Below are positions 13,201 to 19,412 of a stretch of 20,537 nt of DNA, one piece after another. Each line of letters opens with the position of its first letter. Position 1 is the stretch's first letter. The position numbers and the translations under genes were made by a program. Origin of the DNA: Condylostoma magnum. Lineage: Eukaryota > Ciliophora > Heterotrichea > Heterotrichida > Condylostomatidae. The DNA is taken from contig CAKKTI010000394.1 in NCBI GenBank assembly GCA_920105805.1, positions 1 through 20,537 on the forward strand. The letters are read 5' to 3'. The notes beneath the pieces were generated by a model. The model worked only from the letters and a program-made list of their open reading frames with translations. It did not search any database and was not told where the DNA came from.

Positions 13201-13233
13201 TAGTGCACAGGTAAATAGTACAACAAGAGACAT
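7228..13233 (-). CDS. Giant PMP-type beta-helix surface protein with Cys-rich domain and multi-pass C-terminus
   Basis: One frame stays coherent for about 2000 codons without an intron. It opens with a signal peptide (MSLVVLFTCALAA, then EHFYL). Roughly residues 230-1400 are Asn/Ser/Ile-rich with beta-helix character, and near residues 1260-1320 carry paired polymorphic-membrane-protein motifs F..N and GGA[IL] (FNYN..KKQGGAL, FNNNSAESGGAI, F.NN.ASLKGGAI). Residues about 1462-1570 form a Cys-rich EGF/ephrin-receptor-like module (ACFTCEINFYS, ACP.NASCPGG, GFWRFSEE, KCAEGYKGNLC). From about 1580 to 1918 come seven or eight hydrophobic helices, including LGFLYNGYSREKYYWEFVIL between them. This order is typical of large ciliate membrane proteins. 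Likely at the cell surface; ligand unknown. The stop is uncertain: TAA at 7228-7230 is chosen, TGA at 7177-7179 is the alternative. Confidence 0.85.
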
Positions 13234-13332
13234 ATTTATTATTAGAAATGTTTGATATAAAGATAATCAAATTTCGAGGAGCAGAGAAGCCTGAAACTTA
13301 CTCGATTCTATTACTCTGAATAGTGTCAACGG

Positions 13333-13401
13333 CTCTTGTTATAAAGTTTTGAGTTTTTGGTGTAAAAACTCAGGTATACTGCTGTTTTTACTATACAAGA
13401 G
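13333..13401. ncRNA. Candidate structured element (multi-branch hairpin)
   Basis: CTCTTGTTATA near the left end pairs with TATACAAGAG at the right end, with one bulged base. Inside is a perfect 8-bp stem, GAGTTTTT/AAAAACTC with a 5-base loop (13351-13371), plus a short GTATA/TATAC stem. It lies 100-170 bases upstream of the PMP-type gene start, so it could be a small RNA gene, a 5' leader structure or chance in AT-rich DNA. No known RNA family was recognised. Confidence 0.25.
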
Positions 13402-13564
13402 TAAACAATGATGATAGGAAGAGTAAAGAACTGAAAAATCTTTCAAAGCTTCTCAGTTGTCAACGACTTAGCATTAATACTATTTGACACTTCTATTTCT
13501 ATAATAGAAAGGAAGTATTACTGATAGCACTTTTCACTCATCCGAAATAGGAAAATAACGCTGT

Positions 13565-14340
13565 ATGCCCGGCTCTTTCTAGTTGAAGTCCTCTTACTAC
13601 ATAAACAGTTTTTGATTATTTAATTTTGGAATATGCATTCACTTATTATATTTAAATATTAGTAAACACTCCTATTGGAAATATTATATCACTTATATTG
13701 GCTAATTCTTCATAGATTAAAGCTTTTAAACTATAAAATTATCGATTTTGAATTAATAACAGCCTGCAGAAGGAGTATCATTTAGATATTCACATCTAAA
13801 ATAATAATTTTAGAGTTAAATGCCATTATTTCTCGGAAATATTTGATTTTTACCTTCTATTGTCCAAGATTAAGGCAAGTTTGATAATAACACCTAGAAG
13901 AACGAGTCATTTCTAATATCGCACTACTATGTTTTCAATTTATTATGCTCTAAAAGTACAAAAATCCCTTATCTTTTATTCTGAATAAATCTTCCCATAC
14001 TTTAATCCTTTAGCATGTCTTCTTATTGATTATAATTATTATAGATTATTAGCGTTGCTGAGAATGCTTGCAATAGCCAGAAAAGCCTACAGCATCATTG
14101 TACTCTGGAAGATTTTTCTACTTGCCTGCTGTAGATCACAATTTTAATAATATGGAACATTAGGAGTTCTTAGCTTAATATAAGTATAGTGTAATTTTAT
14201 TTTAAGCAGAATAAATCAGAACTTTTGCTTCTTTTAATGTAAAGCAACCTTTTAAATCGAAAAAAGGGTGGTTTTCTAGGAATTCTTGGAGCTTATGATA
14301 AACGTAGCATAGTTTTTCGCTTAAGTTAGCATTATTTTAT
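13565..14340 (+). CDS. Candidate small gene of unknown function (strand not settled)
   Basis: Starting at ATG 13565, the plus frame reads MPGSFQLKSSYYINSFWLFN and continues with stretches such as PAEGVSFRYSHLK and FLGNIWFLPSIVQDQGKF that have coding-like base composition (G favoured at codon position 1, about 13750-13920). However, the minus strand at about 14130-14325 has an equally strong or stronger signal in another frame (KLCYVYHKLQEFLENHPF, then FDLKGCFTLKEAKVLIYS) with no start codon visible. At most one is a gene. If the plus reading is right, it is divergent from the PMP-type gene and convergent with WD40-B. No family was recognised on either strand, and the end is arbitrary. Confidence 0.2.
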
Positions 14341-14386
14341 AATATATTTAATTAAACTTTTATGAGGAATAAATTGTAAAAATTAA

Positions 14387-15775
14387 CTAAATTTCCCAGA
14401 CTTTTATTTTCTTATCAAATCCACCAGATATTATGAATTATTCACTTTTTGAAATGCAAACTGCTACTATCCAATTAGCATGTTAACCAATTACTCTATT
14501 TCTAGATGGATCTTATAAATCCCATACTCTTACTACCTTATCTTATCCACCAGATACTATTAATTATTCACTTCTTGAAATGCAAACTGATAATACAGAA
14601 TTATCATGCTGACCAATGATACTGTTTCTGGATGGGTTTTATAAATCCCATACTCTTACTACTTTATCTTATCCACCAGATACTACTATTTATTCACTTC
14701 TTGAAATGCAAACTGAGAATACAGAACTATCATGCTGACCAATGATACTGTTTCTGGATTGGTTTTATAAGTCCCATACTATTACTTTTTTATCTCTTCC
14801 CCCTGATACTACTATTTATTCACTTCTTGAAATGCAAACTGATAATACATCATCATCATGTTGACCAATGATTCTGTTATTGTATGAATTTTATAGGTCC
14901 CATAATCTTGCTTTATTATCATCTCCACTAGATACTACTAATTACTCACTTCTTGAAATACAAACTGAGTATACCCAAGAGTCATGCCGACCAATCATTC
15001 TGTTTCTGGATGAGTTTTACAAGTCCCATACTCTTACTTTCCCATCTTATCCACTAGATACCACTAATTACTCACTTCTTGAAATACAAACTGAATATAC
15101 CCAAGAGTCATGCTGACCAATTATTCTGTTATTGTATGAATTTTATAAGTCCCATACTCTTACTCTTTTATCCCTTCCCCCAGATACAATTAGTTATTCA
15201 CTTCTTGAAATGCAAACTGATTCTATACAATAATCATGTTGACCAATGATACCTTATTTCCACTTTCTTCTCTTTTGTTAGAATTATGCTTTCTATAATT
15301 CTAGTTGCCTTGCTTAGTTTTTAATATATTCTACAGTTCTCACTGAATTAACTCGTTTCATAATCCATTCTGAGGCTCTATTTGTTTGTGTTTTCTGATT
15401 TGTTCTGCCAGAGAGAAGTGATCATAAGATTTCTTGATATTCTTAGAGTCTTACTCCCCTCAGATCATCTAAATATTTCAGATATTTGGCTTTAATCGAA
15501 TTATCTCTTATAGGGTCAGCAATTAAGCTGATTATGATAGGTTAGCGAGTAATTGGGAATAGAGGATTCTTTTGAGCTTTATGACTGGATTAGCTGTTTC
15601 TAAATTCTTCCATAGAGTTATCAAGTTGTCTTAAGGAAAGATTTAACCATTTTAAAGTGCTTCGAAATTAACTTTTTTTGAGCCATCTTGCATTCTATTA
15701 GTTTGCTTGATAGAATTATTAGAAATCATTATCAATGGCCATGTTTCTGATTATTAGTTCAATACAATTTTCCAT
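14387..15775 (-). CDS. WD40-B: diverged paralogue of WD40-A with a seven-blade propeller
   Basis: This intronless frame has 462 codons plus TAG. The N-terminal region is residues 1-174, shorter than in WD40-A; residues 176-462 are again seven WD repeats (GIIGQHD..I.SVCISRSEQLIVSGG.D..VRVWDLQN), ending VWEI just like WD40-A. The head has diverged oddly. A run of seven A codes around residues 35-37, after which about residues 38-75 are out of phase with all paralogues; the other phase would read like WD40-A (NGQIFPQDNLITLW). A 13-base shortfall near 15550 restores phase. A further in-frame loss of about 20 codons removes the KSSNQAKEIMQRVNPD equivalent. The propeller is intact and its blades stay regular, so the gene may still be expressed with an altered head. 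The start and upstream flank match WD40-A. Confidence 0.85.
14390..15253 (-). repeat. Seven tandem 126-bp WD40 units (WD40-B propeller)
   Basis: The unit length and invariant blocks are the same as in WD40-A, but the variable residues differ blade by blade (after GQHD: YCIES, SWVYS, SWVYS, DDVLS, SSVFS, NSVLS, NWIVA). Blades 2 and 3 and blades 5 and 6 are especially alike, as expected from local duplication or gene conversion. Confidence 0.9.
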
Positions 15776-16271
15776 TTTTATATGAAATGAACAAATTTGA
15801 TAATATTACATAGACTTTAAAGGCTTTTTTAAATTGGATGATATGAAATTAATTGTATCTTGTTGAAATAAGATAATGCTACGTTTCTTACTTATACTTT
15901 TTTATGATACATCAATTTCCTAGAGTAATAATATAGAGGTAAATAAAAAGAGCATAAAATCAGCGATTATGTATCAATTAAATGAAAAGCTAAGATTGAA
16001 ATTAAATATTACTTCCTTCATGTTGTTTTACTGTATCTATTTTACATATTAAGGGTTGAATATGGTGAAGAATACATTGAAATTTATAATTGTTATACTA
16101 ATAGATAATGTATAATATAAATGCTAAATATAGTTCATTTGCATAGAATACAAGAATTAAGATGATATAGAAAATCTATACCAACTTATTTCAAAGTAAA
16201 TATAAATATTCAACTTTTTAGCTAATACATGAAAAAACGATAATTAATAAGATCATCTATAAACTTTATCT
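15776..16271. other. Spacer between UBL-A and WD40-B, including the conserved WD40-B 5' flank
   Basis: 15776-16095 aligns with the WD40-A upstream region 6837-7110 (see that entry) and probably holds the WD40-B promoter. The remaining ~175 bases up to the UBL-A stop are AT-rich, with nothing recognisable. Confidence 0.55.
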
Positions 16272-17312
16272 TTAACTTATAACCAATTCTACTTCTGAGT
16301 CCCGTCCTATATTATAGTCACCCAAAGTCTTTTCATCTTCTTCTAATAATTCTCCATTAAAAAAGAGATTTTATATTTCTGGAGTAATACCTTCCTTATC
16401 GTAAATTTAATTTTTCATATCATAGATAGTGTTAGAATAGGCAATATCAAGGGTAATACTTCGCTTATTAAGAGCTTTTATAAAGATTTAATATCCCCTC
16501 ACAAAGCGCTACATTAATATTATTTTTTATCCATCTTAGATTTTATAGTCAGCTAAAGTATACTCATCTTTTAAATTTTTTTAATCAAAAATAAGCCTTT
16601 ATTTATCTCAACAAATTCGTTTCTTATCTTAGATTTGTTCCTTAACACTTTTAATAGTGTCAGACAGCTAAACCTGCAATCAACATATGCTATGGGTCAG
16701 TGATTCTATAACAATTTTAGTTACTCATTAGAACTTCTTCTTTTATAGTTCCGATTATCTTGCTTATTATTTGATATATTCCCCAGATTTTTGTACAGCT
16801 TACCTAGGATTAGTCTTTGATAATCCTGTAATCCATTCTAGTACTTTATTAGCTTAATCCTTTGGATCTGTTTTAGTTAAAAGCAGTTTCCATGATATTT
16901 ATCCAAAGGTGTCCAATTGAATATCTTACAAATCATTTGGACGAATTCTTGCCACTATTTATTCCGCTTGATTTTCTGATTTGACTAAAGGATCTAAGTA
17001 TTTCAGATATTTGGATTTTATTTCATGTCTGCTTACGAAATCATAGATAAATTAATCAATAGCTGATTGGCATGTAATTGTAAAAAGCTGACAAATCTTA
17101 AGAGTTCTTTTAAGCTGCTTTATTGGGCTGCATTATTCTATATTTCGCCATAAAGCTTTAAAATTATCTTCAGTGAAAGATTAGCCTTTTAGAATACTTT
17201 TAGTCAATTGAAGATCAGGCCATCCCTTATACTAGTTTTTTGCTTTGTAAAATTATTCAAATTCTACACCGATAACCAAATTTCTAATGATTGATTAGAT
17301 ATAATTTTCCAT
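16272..17312 (-). CDS. UBL-A: MEN-family N-terminal domain with two tandem ubiquitin-like domains
   Basis: This intronless frame has 346 codons plus TAA. Residues 1-195 are the shared head (MENYIQSII, FTEDNFKALW, CQLFTITCQ, KYLKYLDPLVKS, DTFGQISWKLLL, QARQSELQKKKFQ). Residues about 199-270 are ubiquitin-like: LSDTIKSVKEQIQDK, then QRLIFDQKNLKDEYTLADYK, tracking ubiquitin SDTIENVKAKIQDK and [20 protein letters not shown], including the Ile of the ubiquitin I44 patch. Residues about 273-346 are a second, more diverged copy (KNQIYDKEGITPEI, FFNGELLEEDEKTLGDYNI). The protein ends ELVIS with no Gly-Gly, so it is unlikely to be conjugated like ubiquitin; the domains more likely mediate binding or recruit proteasome or ubiquitin-handling partners (inference). 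Trp 141 and Trp 160 are TGG here and TGA in paralogues. Confidence 0.88.
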
Positions 17313-17488
17313 TTTTTATAAGTTAAACCTAAACGCTTATAGTTCTTCTAGGTAAAGTTGACTTATATTATTACTTAAATTTACTAAATAATGCTATGGC
17401 TAATTGTTCATTAACTTTATTAACATTTAAGAATGAGCAGCTCTATATAACAACTAATCATTTAAGATTGTTATCCTTTTTATGCTTT

Positions 17489-17628
17489 AAGCTGCTTTAT
17501 TGGGCTATATTTGACCACTTTTGATTAATTGAAGATTAGATCATTCATTATCCTAGGTTTTTGCTTAGTAAAACCATTCAAATTCTACACCAGTACTAGA
17601 TTTCTAATTATTAAATATAGTTTTACAT
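17489..17628 (-). pseudogene. Truncated 5' relic of a UBL-type family member
   Basis: On the minus strand it begins at an ATG with MQNYIQ, matching MENYIQ of UBL-A, but a small deletion a few codons in puts it out of phase; the other frame then reads GVEFEWFYQAKT, matching GVEFEQFYKAKN. About 70 bases corresponding to UBL-A residues 40-62 are missing. The copy ends at the sequence coding SPIKQL in UBL-A (AGCTGCTTTATTGGGCT on the plus strand is identical in both) and runs straight into the upstream flank of UBL-A. It is a dead fragment left by tandem duplication and deletion. Confidence 0.65.
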
Positions 17629-17766
17629 TATATAGGGTAGTTAATAGTTTTCTTAAATACATGTCTGATAAAGCTTTAATTTATGGTAGTATAATGAATA
17701 ACGTTTATTGATTAACTATCTATATAAGTATTTATAATAAATATAGCCCATCAACGAGTTAATTAA

Positions 17767-17782
17767 GCTTTACTAGTAAAGC
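17767..17782. promoter_or_regulatory. 16-bp perfect palindrome
   Basis: GCTTTACTAGTAAAGC is a perfect inverted repeat in the spacer between the UBL-B stop and the family relic. It could be a protein-binding site; no factor is recognised, and chance is possible in AT-rich DNA. Confidence 0.3.
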
Positions 17783-17941
17783 CAATTATATTGATTAATA
17801 TGGAAGCTATATTTATAATTTTCTATATAACACAAATCAAATTTAAGTCATAAGATATCATTTATTCTGCAAAATCAGGTTTTAGAATACAATCTAACCT
17901 AGTATAACTTTCAATTCCATATTTATTTTAGAATATTATCC

Positions 17942-18970
17942 TTAATTAAAAACTAGCTCTAGTTCTGACTCCTTCTCTATACTATAGTAAGCCACAGTTT
18001 TTCCATACTCTAATTATTACCCATTGAAATAGATTAAATAGCTATATGGATAAATTCCTTTCTTTTCTTTGATTTTAGCCTTTAAATCCTAAAAGGTGTC
18101 AGATAATCCAACAAAAATGATAAAATTTTCCATTATTTAAGTCTTTATGGAAATGTTAAATTCTAATCCAAGCTAAGCAATCTATTTCATCTCTTATTAT
18201 TTTTAAGCCTCATTTGCTTATTATAATTGCAATTTTGTAACTGCAAGAGATTCTTGAAGACTTATATCTTGCTTTGCATTATTTGAGTCTTATTTAGTAT
18301 GATCCTTAGTAATTCAAGACGTCAATAAATGGATTTGACGAATCAATTTCCTAGCTTCCTTGTTCTTTTAGATTTTATCATCGTATTAAAACTGTTTCTT
18401 AGATAGTTCCAGCTACCTTGCTTAGCATATGATGTATTCTTAAGATTTTTACACAGCTTTCCTAGGATTTGTCTTTGATAATCCCTCAATTCATTATAGT
18501 ACTATATTGGCTTAATCCTTTGGATTCGTTTTGATTAAGAGCAGCTGCCATGATATTTCTCCAAAGGTATCCAGTTGAATCTCTTATAAATCATCTGGAT
18601 CAATTGTTTATATTATTTATTATGCTTGATCTGTTGATTTGACTAAAGGATCTAAGTATTTCAGATATGTTGATTTTACTTCATATTTGCTAAAAAGGTC
18701 TTTGATAAATGTATCTATATCTGGCTGGCATGTAATTGTAAAAAGCTGGCAAACTTTAAGAATTCTTTCAAGTTTTGTAATTGGGCCATATAATTCTATA
18801 TTTTTCGATAAAGCTTTGAAATTATCTTCAGTGAAGGGTTAAGTCTTTAGAAGGCTTAGAATTTATTTAAAATGATCCGACCCCTTCTATAAATTTTATT
18901 ATTCGCAGAATTGTTCAAATGTTGCCCCAGAAGTTAGACTGTTGATGATTGATTAGATATCGTTCTCCAT
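17942..18970 (-). CDS. UBL-B: MEN-family N-terminal domain, helical linker and one ubiquitin-like domain
   Basis: This intronless frame has 342 codons plus TAA. Residues 1-195 are the shared head and closest to UBL-A (FTEDNFKAL, CQLFTITCQPDID, YLKYLDPLVKS, DPDDLQEIQLDTFGEISW, TNPKDQAN, LSKTNPRKAVQKS). Residues about 196-268 are a Gln/Lys-rich, probably coiled-coil linker that takes the place of the first ubiquitin-like domain of UBL-A. Residues 271-342 are ubiquitin-like: FNISIKTQIMENFIIF, then LSDTFQDLKAKIKEKKGI, then NGQQLEYGKT and YYSIEKESELELVF, aligning to ubiquitin throughout. The I44 position is Tyr and there is no C-terminal Gly-Gly. The Trp at residue 160 is TGA, where UBL-A has TGG. 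The gene is divergently arranged with the kinase gene across about 440 bases. Confidence 0.88.
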
Positions 18971-19412
18971 TTTTATATAGATAGACTTAGTAGTTGCTTT
19001 CTCTACTCATCAAATTTAACTTTAGCTTATAATATGACCTAGAATACTTAGATTAACTATATGTTACTAGTTTATTATTTGATTGTTACCCTTTTTAGGC
19101 TTTAAAGCTTCATAATTGGAATTCTAGGTAATTTAATTAAAGCAGGCTATTTATGTAATGAAAGTGCTTTACAATTAAACTATCTTATATAAATTTAAAC
19201 TAAAAGTTTACATTTCTATATATCAATCCATCAACCTTCATTTCTAAAGCACTTTTTCAAAATAAGCTGCATAATAAGATTTGAAGCTATGATTAATTAA
19301 AGTAAATCATTTCACAAAAATATACTACTTTCCACATTAAACCTTACCTCAATGAATTACTCAAATCCTCAGATTTCATACAAACTATAAGTAATTTAAA
19401 CCAAAAAAATTA
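18971..19412. promoter_or_regulatory. Divergent intergenic region between UBL-B and the kinase gene
   Basis: It must hold the promoters of both genes. The UBL-B side carries GATTGTTACCCTTTTTAGGC (19081-19100), which also occurs upstream of UBL-A at 17467, making it a candidate shared promoter element. AAAGTGCTTTA (19161-19171) and its perfect reverse complement (19245-19255) form an 11-bp inverted repeat with a 73-base spacer. No RNA gene was recognised. Confidence 0.45.

Larger units (their letters stand above)
13234..14386. other. Intergenic region between the PMP-type gene and WD40-B, with unresolved coding signal
   Basis: The first 330 bases hold a predicted hairpin at 13333-13401 and further small inverted repeats, and no protein signal that I trust. 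From 13565 onward, two overlapping readings on opposite strands both look partly coding (see the candidate CDS at 13565-14340). The tail just before WD40-B shares only a few bases of 3' flank with WD40-A (GTAAAAATTAA next to the stop). I found no tRNA or rRNA. Confidence 0.5.
17313..17941. other. Spacer between UBL-B and UBL-A, with relic and palindrome
   Basis: It contains the UBL-A upstream region, a block at 17467-17493 (GATTGTTATCCTTTTTATGC, then TTTAAGC) that recurs upstream of UBL-B at 19081-19105, the truncated family relic at 17489-17628 and a 16-bp palindrome at 17767-17782. The remaining 160 bases before the UBL-B stop show nothing recognisable. Confidence 0.5.

Noticed and set aside
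12963-13203. Short ORFs on both strands over the start of the PMP-type gene
   Set aside because: They are in other frames than the signal-peptide frame, which stays coherent for about 2000 codons.
17529-18842. Plus-strand ORFs at 17529-17711 and 18639-18842
   Set aside because: They are antisense to the relic and to UBL-B respectively and have no motifs.
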